64,000 nucleotides of DNA, from assembly GCF_004353925.1 (NCBI RefSeq), contig NZ_SMOK01000005.1, positions 167,404-231,403 of the forward strand. Direction: 5' to 3'. Position 1 is the first letter of the stretch; each line of letters begins with the position of its first letter. The position numbers and the translations under genes were made by a program. Source of the DNA: Pseudomonas sp. H9 (lineage in GTDB: Bacteria; Pseudomonadota; Gammaproteobacteria; Pseudomonadales; Pseudomonadaceae). The notes below the pieces were generated by a model. The model saw nothing but the letters and a program-made list of their open reading frames with translations. It made no database searches and had not been told where the DNA came from. This document shows, in pieces, positions 1 through 7,477 of the stretch.

Positions 1-342
1 CGATTTGAATATCAGGCCCGAGCCGAAAAACAGGCGTTGGCTCTGTTCGACCAGAATGAAAATCGGCCGTTCACGCTCCTCATGGAAGAGTTTGGTATGC
101 GGCTCCTGGGTCCGTGCCGTGACGCGCCAATCGATGTTGCGCACATCGTCGCCGGCCTGATACACCCGCACCTGGTCAAAATCGACACCGCGTCCGCGCA
201 GTTTCGAGTGGTGCAGCCCCACCAGCGGACTACGCTGGCCGGGCCGGGAAAACAGTTGCACTTCGCGCACGCGATGGCGCATCTCGATCAGCTCGGCGAG
301 GCTGATACGGATTCCGGGCGCGGCCAGCAAGCGTTCAGGCAT
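1..342 (-). CDS. DUF58 domain protein (N-terminal part)
   Basis: The first 114 codons are present; the rest lies beyond the left edge. The protein starts MPERLLAAPG and carries the DUF58 pattern: a GDDVRNIDWRVTAR stretch around residues 68-81, then TKLFHEERERP. DUF58 proteins accompany MoxR ATPases and usually precede genes for von Willebrand factor A proteins (Bat-type operons), thought to help assemble or activate envelope or metal-dependent complexes. It starts 4 bp after the stop of the upstream MoxR gene, so the two are surely cotranscribed. The family is clear; the actual client is unknown. Confidence 0.9.
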   Translation of the reverse strand, partial: MPERLLAAPGIRISLAELIEMRHRVREVQLFSRPGQRSPLVGLHHSKLRGRGVDFDQVRVYQAGDDVRNIDWRVTARTQEPHTKLFHEERERPIFILVEQSQRLFFGSGLIFKS

Positions 343-346
343 GGCG

Positions 347-1306
347 TCAGGCGACGGCGACGACGTCGAGGATGCGCTGGATCACCCGGTCCTGGTCGAT
401 CCCGGCGGCCTCGGCCTCAAAGGAAAGAATGATGCGGTGGCGCAGCACATCGAACAGCACTGCTTGAATGTCTTCGGGGCTGACGAAATCGCGGCCAGCC
501 AGCCACGCATGCGCTCGTGCGCAGCGGTCCAGGGAAATCGAGCCACGTGGGCTGGCGCCGTAGGCGATCCAGTCGGCCAGCTCGGGGTCGAACTTGGCCG
601 GGGTGCGGGTGGCCATGACCAGTTGCACCAGGTATTCCTCTACCGCGTCGGCCATGTACAGGCCGAGGATCTCCTTGCGCGCGGCAAAGATTGCCTGCTG
701 GCTGACCCGGCGCTCAGGCTTGGCTTCGCCATTGAGCGCTTCGCCACGGGCTTGCTGGAGAATGCGTCGCTCCACGGAAGCGTCCGGGAAGCCGATTTTC
801 ACATGCATGAGAAAACGGTCGAGCTGGGCTTCGGGTAGCGGGTAAGTGCCCTCCTGCTCGATCGGGTTTTGCGTGGCCATGACCAGGAACAAGGGAGACA
901 GCTCGTAGGTGCTGCGCCCAACCGAAACCTGGCGTTCGGCCATGGCTTCAAGCAAGGCCGACTGGACCTTGGCCGGTGCCCGGTTGATTTCGTCGGCCAG
1001 TACCAGGTTGTGGAAAATCGGACCTTGCTGGAACACGAAGCTGCCGGTTTCCGGGCGGTAGATCTCGGTGCCGGTGATGTCGGCCGGGAGCAGGTCGGGG
1101 GTGAACTGGATACGATGGAACTCGGCTTCGACGCCTTCGGCCAGCTCTTTGATGGCCTTGGTCTTGGCCAGGCCAGGGGCGCCTTCGACCAGCATGTGGC
1201 CGTCGGCCAGCAGCACAATCAGCAAACGCTCGACGAGCTTTTCCTGGCCCAGAATCTGGGTTGAAAGAAAGGTGCGCAGCGCGATCAGCGCCTCACGGTG
1301 TTCCAT
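347..1306 (-). CDS. MoxR-family AAA+ ATPase
   Basis: A 319-residue AAA_3/MoxR ATPase with Walker A GAPGLAKT near residue 41, Walker B LVLADEIN near residue 104 and the sensor region ATQNPIEQEG followed by LPEAQLDRF. I chose the ATG at 1306 (MEHREALIAL) because AGGA lies about 10 bases upstream and the length fits the family; the frame is open further upstream, to 1369. MoxR ATPases act as chaperone-like remodelers together with DUF58 and VWA proteins. The DUF58 gene follows after 4 bp. The substrate cannot be inferred. Confidence 0.93.
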   Translation of the reverse strand: MEHREALIALRTFLSTQILGQEKLVERLLIVLLADGHMLVEGAPGLAKTKAIKELAEGVEAEFHRIQFTPDLLPADITGTEIYRPETGSFVFQQGPIFHNLVLADEINRAPAKVQSALLEAMAERQVSVGRSTYELSPLFLVMATQNPIEQEGTYPLPEAQLDRFLMHVKIGFPDASVERRILQQARGEALNGEAKPERRVSQQAIFAARKEILGLYMADAVEEYLVQLVMATRTPAKFDPELADWIAYGASPRGSISLDRCARAHAWLAGRDFVSPEDIQAVLFDVLRHRIILSFEAEAAGIDQDRVIQRILDVVAVA

Positions 1307-1440
1307 CGTTGACGGTTCCTGGAAAAACGCCAGGGCAATCTCCGTAAGGGGGCCCGGGCAGGGGCTCATACTTTAATGCATCCGGGCCTCAGGCTACTAA
1401 TGGCGGCAGGTAATTTTGTGCAAATCCGATCTGGATCGCT

Positions 1441-1510
1441 GTGGGAGCGGGCTTGCCCCGCGAAAGCGGTGTATCAGCCATATCGTATCGCGGGGCAAGC
1501 CCGCTCCTAC
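1441..1510. repeat. REP pair (P. putida type)
   Basis: Two inverted copies of the roughly 20-bp REP unit (core GGGCTTGCCCCGCGA and its complement) separated by about 25 bases. It sits between the CdsA-like gene and the MoxR gene, both on the minus strand. Ten such elements plus one partial copy occur in the window. Confidence 0.95.
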
Positions 1511-1524
1511 CGTGGTTGGCGATC

Positions 1525-2457
1525 TCAGGTCCACCAGTAGCGCACCAGGTGGAAGAAGATCGGCGCGGCAAAGCACACCGAGTCCAGACGGTCGAGCATG
1601 CCGCCGTGACCTTCGATCATGTGTCCCCAATCCTTAACCCCCCGGTCGCGCTTGATTGCGGACATGACGATGCCACCGGCGAAGCCCAACAGGTTGATCA
1701 GCAGGGCAATCAGGAACGACTGCCAGATGTTGAACGGGGTGATCCACCACAGTGCGCCACCGATCAGTGAAGCCAGCAACAAACCGCCGACGAAGCCTTC
1801 CACGGTTTTCGAAGGCGACAGGTTGGGGGCGATCTTGTGTTTGCCCAAGAGCTTGCCGCACACGTACTGCAGCACATCGGAAAGCTGCACAACGATCACC
1901 AGATAAGCGATCAACAGCAGGTTGCGGCCTTCGTAGCCGGCGATGTCCAGGGTCAGCAGGGCTGGTACGAAAGAGATGCAGTACACCGCGATCATCAGCC
2001 CCCACTGCACCTTCGATGCGCGCTCCAGAAAGTGCGCGCTGTCGCCGCCCAGCGAGGCGAGGATCGGCAGGAGCAGGAACACGTAGACCGGGATAAGAAT
2101 CGAGAACAGTCCGTACCAGTCGGCGTAGATCAGCAGGTACTGCAGCGGCAGTGCCAGATAGAAGGCCGCCACCAGGGCCGGGTAATCGCTGCGTCGGGTC
2201 GGGGTCAGGGTGAGGAACTCACGCAGCGCATAGAACGAGACAGCGTAGAACAGCAAAATCACCGCGCCATTGCCCAGCCAGAAGGCGACGCCGATGACCA
2301 GCACCATCACCCACCAGGCGTTGATCCGCGCATTGAGGTTGTCGATCACGGCGTTGGGCGTAGCACGGATACGCCACTTCAGGAGCTGGGCGATCAAGGA
2401 TGCCAGCACCAGAATCGCGCCAATCCCGGCAAATAACATCAGGGTCTGGTTATCCAT
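1525..2457 (-). CDS. CdsA-like phosphatidate cytidylyltransferase
   Basis: About 310 residues with eight or so membrane segments. The CTP_transf_1/CdsA signature is intact near the C-terminus: SAIKRDRGVKDWG, then GHGGMLDRLD. The family makes CDP-diacylglycerol from phosphatidate and CTP in the inner membrane. Pseudomonads have another, housekeeping cdsA with the lipid and outer-membrane genes, so this is probably a paralogue dedicated to the neighbouring cluster. I prefer ATG 2457, just after the acyltransferase stop (2460), with GGAG 11 bases upstream; an in-frame GTG at 2466 is possible. The preceding acyltransferase would supply its substrate. Confidence 0.88.
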   Translation of the reverse strand: MDNQTLMLFAGIGAILVLASLIAQLLKWRIRATPNAVIDNLNARINAWWVMVLVIGVAFWLGNGAVILLFYAVSFYALREFLTLTPTRRSDYPALVAAFYLALPLQYLLIYADWYGLFSILIPVYVFLLLPILASLGGDSAHFLERASKVQWGLMIAVYCISFVPALLTLDIAGYEGRNLLLIAYLVIVVQLSDVLQYVCGKLLGKHKIAPNLSPSKTVEGFVGGLLLASLIGGALWWITPFNIWQSFLIALLINLLGFAGGIVMSAIKRDRGVKDWGHMIEGHGGMLDRLDSVCFAAPIFFHLVRYWWT

Positions 2458-2459
2458 GT

Positions 2460-3080
2460 TCAGCACTGCTCCGGGGCCAGTTCGAGCAACGCGGCGCGGC
2501 TGCGTTGAAGAAATTGTGTTTTGCTTTCACCGTCTTCCAGTTGCAGGGGTGCACCGAAACTGAGGGTGCACAGCAACGGTAACGGCAGGACACGGCCCTT
2601 GGGCATGACCCGATTGAGGTTGGCGATCCACACCGGTATCAACTGCACCTGTGGGTGTGCCGCAGCCAAGTGGTAGATCCCGCTTTTGAACGGCAGCAAG
2701 CCGTCTTCCTGATTGCGCGTGCCTTCCGGGAAAATGATCAGGGAGTCGCCACCCTCGAGGGCGTCGAGCATCGGTTGCAAGGGGTTGGCCTGTGGATCGT
2801 GGCGCTCACGATCGATCAGTACGCCGTTGAACACCCGGTTGATCACATAGCTGCGCAGGGCGCCGGTTTGCCAGTAATCAGCCCCCGCCACCGGCCGCGT
2901 GGCTTTACGCAAGGCCGGAGGCAACGACGCCCACAGCAGCACAAAGTCGCCATGGCTGCTGTGATTGGCAAAGTAGATGCGCTGCACCGGCTCTGGCCCG
3001 CAGCCCAGCCACAGGCTGCGCGCGCCGGTGATGGAACGGGCGACAGAGGTAATAAGGTGCGCGACCAAAGGTTCGAGCAT
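2460..3080 (-). CDS. PlsC-like 1-acylglycerol-3-phosphate acyltransferase
   Basis: A 206-residue acyltransferase. The catalytic HX4D motif is NHSSHGD at residues 39-45 and the acceptor-binding FPEGTR is at 117-122, both at the spacing normal for PlsC proteins. The family acylates lysophosphatidate to phosphatidate at the inner face of the membrane. It is shorter than typical PlsC (about 240), with little N-terminal membrane anchor. It lies 15 bp after the small membrane protein and abuts the CdsA-like gene, so phosphatidate synthesis and CDP activation are coupled in one operon. The acyl donor and acceptor are inferred from the family only. Confidence 0.88.
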   Translation of the reverse strand: MLEPLVAHLITSVARSITGARSLWLGCGPEPVQRIYFANHSSHGDFVLLWASLPPALRKATRPVAGADYWQTGALRSYVINRVFNGVLIDRERHDPQANPLQPMLDALEGGDSLIIFPEGTRNQEDGLLPFKSGIYHLAAAHPQVQLIPVWIANLNRVMPKGRVLPLPLLCTLSFGAPLQLEDGESKTQFLQRSRAALLELAPEQC

Positions 3081-3095
3081 GTGGATTCCTTATCC

Positions 3096-3545
3096 TTAAA
3101 TGGTCCACCATGGGCTAGCCAGCAGCCCGGTCAGGGTCAGAAGAATTTGTAGGGCGAGCACCATTGCCTGGCGGCGCAGCAGGGTTAATGCACCGCGACT
3201 GCGTTCCGGCCACGACCGGTCGCCGCGGTTGTCAGCTTGCAGACGCAGTGCAGCCAGGGCCTGATCCAGCGCTTGGGTGCGGTCGTGCAGTGTGGACGGG
3301 CTGTCGGCCATGCGTTGAAACAAATCGGCATCGAAGGCCACCCTGAATGCCCAATATTTTTGCAGCGCGCCCAGTACCAACAGCGCGCAGCCCATGCTCA
3401 ACACCCAGGGGTTGTAGAGGCCCTGCCACCACGGGGCGAGGCCGAGCGCCACGCCCAGCAATGTCAGGCCGGTAGAGAATTGATCCAGGCTACGCCCGCG
3501 GCGCAGCAGGCTGGCCACGCAGTAGAGTTGCATATCAGTGCTCAT
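3096..3545 (-). CDS. Small membrane protein of the lipid cluster
   Basis: 149 residues, not recognised as a named family. Hydrophobic stretches at about 24-45, 46-67 and 125-147 predict three membrane helices, with a polar segment between the second and third containing two arginine-rich patches. Its start (3545) overlaps the end of the PAP2/phosphatase fusion (stop 3542) by 4 bp, so translation is probably coupled. Its place inside the lipid operon suggests a structural or accessory membrane role; nothing in the sequence points to catalysis. Confidence 0.82.
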   Translation of the reverse strand: MSTDMQLYCVASLLRRGRSLDQFSTGLTLLGVALGLAPWWQGLYNPWVLSMGCALLVLGALQKYWAFRVAFDADLFQRMADSPSTLHDRTQALDQALAALRLQADNRGDRSWPERSRGALTLLRRQAMVLALQILLTLTGLLASPWWTI

Positions 3546-4891
3546 TCAGCTCCCTCAGGTTTTTTGCTCAGTGGTGCCAGGGCCTGACGGTGCGTGGCGT
3601 GCAGAACGATGCGCGGGCGTGCCTGTTGAATCATTGTGATGGCCGCCTCAACGCTGGTGGCGCGGCCACTGTGTAAAAGCCATGCGGCAACGGCGGTGGC
3701 ACTGCGCGAATACCCCAGAGCGCAGCACACCAGTACCGGGCCGTGTTGCTGCAGGCGCTCCAGTACCTGGGCCAGTTCAACGCACTGTGCGGTGGTTGGC
3801 GCGATCAGGTCGAGCACCGGCACGCTGTGATAGGCCTGCGCGCCAGGGGACAGCGGCAATTCTGCGCAGACATCGAGCACCGCCTTGAATGAACTGTGTC
3901 GCAGCTCTGCGCCTGTGGGGATGCGCCCAAGCCAGACACCGTCGACGATCTGGTCGGGTTGGGGATGTTTGCGCGTCCACAGCCGTGAGTTAAGCCAGGC
4001 CGCCGCCAGGTACGGTGCCAGCAACCAACGCGCAGCGCTGCTCAACTGGCCGTCTGCGGCTTTCTGAAAGCCGGCGGCATCAAACAGTGCATAGTTCAAC
4101 GCCACCAGCAGCAATGCCGCCGCTGGCCAGAACAACCATAACCCGCTGCCACCCAGCCCGACGGCCGCCAGGGCAAACAGCCCGGCCCCGAGCGCATAAC
4201 GCAGCGCCAACTGCCAGCGCTGGCGATCGTGTGTCAATTGCAGGCGTTGCAGCATACCCGGGCGGTCCAGGGGCCACAGCCAGACACACAGCCAACCGGC
4301 CAGGGCGCCAGTAGGCACATCGATAAAGTGATGCTGGTAGGTGGTCAGCACCGACACGCCGATCAAGGCGAACCAGCCATGCACCAGCCAGCGCCACAGG
4401 CCCTGAGTGTGTTGGGCGTAGCACACCCACAGCACCACCAGCAGGGCGATATGCAGTGAAGGGGCCTGGTTGAACGGTTTGTCGAAGCCTGCCAATACCG
4501 CGAATAGCCAGCCGAACACACCGTCCAGCTCCGGGCGCTCGAAGGTGAAGCGCAAGGGCCAGAGCAAGAAGCAACTGACGGCAATCACCTGCGCCGTGAG
4601 CAAGCGCAAGGCGTGGCGCTTCAGTGCCAGGCGGCTGCGCGGCAGCAACAGCGAGAAGCCGTACAACAGGTCGATGGACCAGTACGGCACGATGGTCCAG
4701 GGCCAGAACGGCATGTGCTGTTCCCAGGCGAAAACCAGGCTGCCGACATCATCGCGCTGGCTGGTAACCCACGTTGCAAAGCCGTAGGTGCTGAAAAACA
4801 AAGGTGCGAGCAACAACAGCCAGAGCACAGCCGGTTTCAGCAAGCCGGGTTCGCGTGCGGGCAAAGGGGCGACGGCACTGACGCTCATCAT
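3542..4891 (-). CDS. PAP2 / dual-specificity phosphatase fusion protein
   Basis: A 449-residue membrane protein. The N-terminal two thirds is a PAP2-like lipid phosphatase domain with multiple helices, a PSLH motif (usual PSGH) and a HHFIDV segment matching the third PAP2 motif. The C-terminal 130 residues form a cytosolic dual-specificity phosphatase domain with CX5R (CALGYSR, Cys about 390); the residue before the catalytic Cys is Cys, where His is usual. DSP phosphatases of the PTPMT1 type dephosphorylate phospholipid intermediates, so this fusion could process a lipid phosphate twice. Start ATG 4891 overlaps the upstream stop (ATGA). Confidence 0.88.
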   Translation of the reverse strand: MMSVSAVAPLPAREPGLLKPAVLWLLLLAPLFFSTYGFATWVTSQRDDVGSLVFAWEQHMPFWPWTIVPYWSIDLLYGFSLLLPRSRLALKRHALRLLTAQVIAVSCFLLWPLRFTFERPELDGVFGWLFAVLAGFDKPFNQAPSLHIALLVVLWVCYAQHTQGLWRWLVHGWFALIGVSVLTTYQHHFIDVPTGALAGWLCVWLWPLDRPGMLQRLQLTHDRQRWQLALRYALGAGLFALAAVGLGGSGLWLFWPAAALLLVALNYALFDAAGFQKAADGQLSSAARWLLAPYLAAAWLNSRLWTRKHPQPDQIVDGVWLGRIPTGAELRHSSFKAVLDVCAELPLSPGAQAYHSVPVLDLIAPTTAQCVELAQVLERLQQHGPVLVCCALGYSRSATAVAAWLLHSGRATSVEAAITMIQQARPRIVLHATHRQALAPLSKKPEGAE

Positions 4892-6645
4892 TGCACCCGC
4901 TGAGCCAGCGAGACGCTGAAGATCCCCCATTCATCGATGCGCTGGGTCACCTTACGAAAGCCTGCCGCCTCTATCAATTGGTCCATCTCGGCCTGGGTGC
5001 GCCGACGCATGACCCAAGCCTGGCCGGCGCGGTGGCTGGTCAGGGCGCGGGCGATCAATTCCAGCTGTGGATGCCAGGGTTGCCCGGTGTACACCAGGTA
5101 ACCGCCCGGCGGTACGGCGTCCGCCAGACCAGCCAGGGAGTTGCCGACCATCTGGTTGTCGGCGAACAGTTCATACAGTCCGGAAACCACCGCCAGGGTC
5201 GGCTTGGGGTCCAGCTCGGCGAGGCTCTGGCGCTCGAAGGCATCGCCTTTGACGAAGCGGGCGATGTCGCCCAGGCCTTTTTCCGCAATCAAGGCGCTGC
5301 CGTCGCGTACGTTGATGTCGCTGTAGTCACGCAGCAGAATCGACTCCGGCAGCGGGTCCATGCCTTGTACGGCTTCGAGAATGTAACGGCCATGGCCAGC
5401 AGCGATGTCGACGACGCGCACGGGTTGCTGTTGCTCTCGTAGCTGCGCGATGGCCAGGCGCAGCAGCTCTTCAACGTGCAGTTTGCGTTGACGAATACCG
5501 CGCCAGCCAATGGAATTCAGGTAATTGCGGTCAATCAATCGACCGACCGGGGAGAGCCCGGTGGCGCGATTGCGGTACACGTAATCGAGGGTGCTGCCTG
5601 AGTCGAATCCTGTGTCGACACCCAGTTTCAAACCAGCGGACAGCTTACTGCCAAAGCCGAGGCTGGCACGCGTCATGCGCCAGTACAGGTCACGCAGGGA
5701 GTTGCGCGGCAGTGGGTTGGCCAGCGACTCGGCTTCGGCACACGTGGCGCCCAGGCGGTCGGCATCCAAAAGCGATGGGCGATTCAACGGCGTAGCGAAG
5801 GTGTGCAGGATGAAGCGGCGTATGCTCGCCACCGCCGGTGCGCGGTCTTTTTCACCCAGAGTGTCATGGAAAAAGCCCGGCAGAATGTGCTTTTCCTTGT
5901 GCACGCTGCCCAAGCGTTCAAAGAATTGCTCCTGCGGTTTGCGGTGTACAACGAAGTCGGAACCTGAGATCAGCAGCTGGGTCGGCACCTGAATCGCCTG
6001 GGCATCAGCCACCACACGTTCAGCGGCTTCATAGAGGCCCAGCAGCACATTGACCGAGATGCTTTTGGTGATCAGCGGGTCTTGGTCATAAGACGCCGCA
6101 CGTAATGGATCGTGGGTGAGGAAGCGTGCCTTGACGTAACTGTCGACAAAAAAATTGCCACGCAGCTTGCGCAGCAAGGCCAGGCCTGGGCGGGCAAAGG
6201 GCACATACAGCTTGACCTTGAATGCCGGGGAGGCGAGCACCAGCGAACGGATACGCGGGGCATAGTCGTGCACCCAGGTTGCGGCAATCACCGCACCGAC
6301 GCTTTGCGCGACAACGGCGATGTGTTCTTCGTGGATGTCGTGGGTGTCAGCCAGGTGCTCGCAAAAGGTCTGCACATCCCGCGCGCTGGTGGCAAAGCTT
6401 GGGCTGTCGCCGCGCTCGCCCGGCGACTGGCCGTGGCCGCGAGCATCCCAGGCAAAGAAATCGGTGTCGGCCAGGTCCAGTTCATCCACCAAGTGGGCTA
6501 TGCGCCCGGAGTGTTCATGGCCGCGATGGAACAGCAGCACTGCCTTGCGAGGCTCGTTCGGGTTGGCTGTGGTTGCCGGCCAGTGGCGATAAAACAGCTC
6601 GACGCCGTCGTGGGTGGTGAATGTCCGAGCCTGGGATGGGCGCAT
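4888..6645 (-). CDS. Alpha/beta hydrolase - SAM methyltransferase fusion
   Basis: 585 residues in two domains. Residues 1-290 are a monoglyceride-lipase-like alpha/beta hydrolase: nucleophile elbow AQSVG with Ser115, DARGHGQS near 67-74, acid in ISGSDFV and a His in GFFHD. Residues 330-580 are a class I methyltransferase with SAM motif VVDIAAGHGRY around 400 and a YTGQPWHPQLE segment near the end. The fusion suggests that one polypeptide removes an acyl chain or ester and methylates a lipid or small acceptor. It precedes the PAP2/DSP gene with a 4-bp stop/start overlap and follows the CDP-alcohol transferase gene by 10 bp. Confidence 0.9.
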   Translation of the reverse strand: MRPSQARTFTTHDGVELFYRHWPATTANPNEPRKAVLLFHRGHEHSGRIAHLVDELDLADTDFFAWDARGHGQSPGERGDSPSFATSARDVQTFCEHLADTHDIHEEHIAVVAQSVGAVIAATWVHDYAPRIRSLVLASPAFKVKLYVPFARPGLALLRKLRGNFFVDSYVKARFLTHDPLRAASYDQDPLITKSISVNVLLGLYEAAERVVADAQAIQVPTQLLISGSDFVVHRKPQEQFFERLGSVHKEKHILPGFFHDTLGEKDRAPAVASIRRFILHTFATPLNRPSLLDADRLGATCAEAESLANPLPRNSLRDLYWRMTRASLGFGSKLSAGLKLGVDTGFDSGSTLDYVYRNRATGLSPVGRLIDRNYLNSIGWRGIRQRKLHVEELLRLAIAQLREQQQPVRVVDIAAGHGRYILEAVQGMDPLPESILLRDYSDINVRDGSALIAEKGLGDIARFVKGDAFERQSLAELDPKPTLAVVSGLYELFADNQMVGNSLAGLADAVPPGGYLVYTGQPWHPQLELIARALTSHRAGQAWVMRRRTQAEMDQLIEAAGFRKVTQRIDEWGIFSVSLAQRVQ

Positions 6646-6655
6646 TGCAGCTTCC

Positions 6656-7279
6656 TTATGCTGATGGAGCGTTTTCCTTGATTTCTTTCAAGCCTTGGCG
6701 CACCCGGTTGATCAGCGTGAGCACCAATAACAGGGCGACCGCAGCGAACACGCCATTGATCCAGGCGGCGTTGAGCCAACCCAGGGCGATTGTCGCAGCC
6801 AAGGCGCCGAGCACGAAGGCGCGGTCGCTTTTGCCCATGGGGCCGTCATAGCGGCGGGATGCGCCGACCATTGGCCCGAGCACGCCAGTGTACTCGCTGA
6901 ACACCGCTAACAGTGCAACCACAACCACTGCTGAGGTGCTGACCTCGGGAATCAAGGCGAACGGCAGGATCAACGCACTGTCGGCGACGATATCGCACAG
7001 CTCGTTGAGGTAGGCGCCCAGGTGCGATTGTTGGCCGAATTCCCGGGCGAGCATGCCGTCGATGGCGTTGAGCGCCATGCGCAGCAGCATCCACAGCGGG
7101 ATCAGGATGAACAGCCAGGTGTGCTGAGCAAACAGCGCAATCAACCCACCCAGCAGTACCGAAACAACGCCGGCGAGCAAGGTGATCTGGTTGGCGGTGA
7201 TACCGCGGTCATAAAGGCGTTTGACCAACGGTCGCAAGAGGTTCTGGAAGGCAGGTTTGAGTTGGTAGATGGACACCAT
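6656..7279 (-). CDS. CDP-alcohol phosphatidyltransferase family protein (atypical active site)
   Basis: A 207-residue membrane protein, first gene of the lipid cluster. The family motif DX2DGX2ARX8GX3DX3D is recognisable at about residues 70-96, but the first and third Asp are Asn: NAIDGMLAR, then GAYLNELCD. A further Asp (IVAD) lies one helical turn later. In characterised members these Asp residues bind the metal ions and activate the attacking alcohol, so activity may differ or require the shifted Asp. I checked the two AAC codons in the DNA. The family makes phosphodiester lipids such as PGP, PS or PI-phosphate from CDP-diacylglycerol. Confidence 0.85.
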   Translation of the reverse strand: MVSIYQLKPAFQNLLRPLVKRLYDRGITANQITLLAGVVSVLLGGLIALFAQHTWLFILIPLWMLLRMALNAIDGMLAREFGQQSHLGAYLNELCDIVADSALILPFALIPEVSTSAVVVVALLAVFSEYTGVLGPMVGASRRYDGPMGKSDRAFVLGALAATIALGWLNAAWINGVFAAVALLLVLTLINRVRQGLKEIKENAPSA

Positions 7280-7393
7280 CGGCGCAGGTCTCGACCGGTC
7301 AGAGAAGGGAGGTAGGCCCGGAGCAGTGTAACCAATAGCCGTGGTAGTGAAAGTTTTTGGTATACGGCGGCCCCTGGTGAGAGCTGGCTCGCT

Positions 7394-7463
7394 GTGGGGG
7401 CGGGCTTGCCCCGCGATAGCGATCTGTCAGTCACATCGCATCGCGGGGCAAGCCCGCTTCTAC
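7394..7463. repeat. REP pair
   Basis: Inverted REP units (GGGCTTGCCCCGCGA and complement) between the start region of the CDP-alcohol transferase gene and the 3' end of the MHS transporter gene. Confidence 0.93.
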
Positions 7464-7477
7464 CGGCAGTGTGCGCC

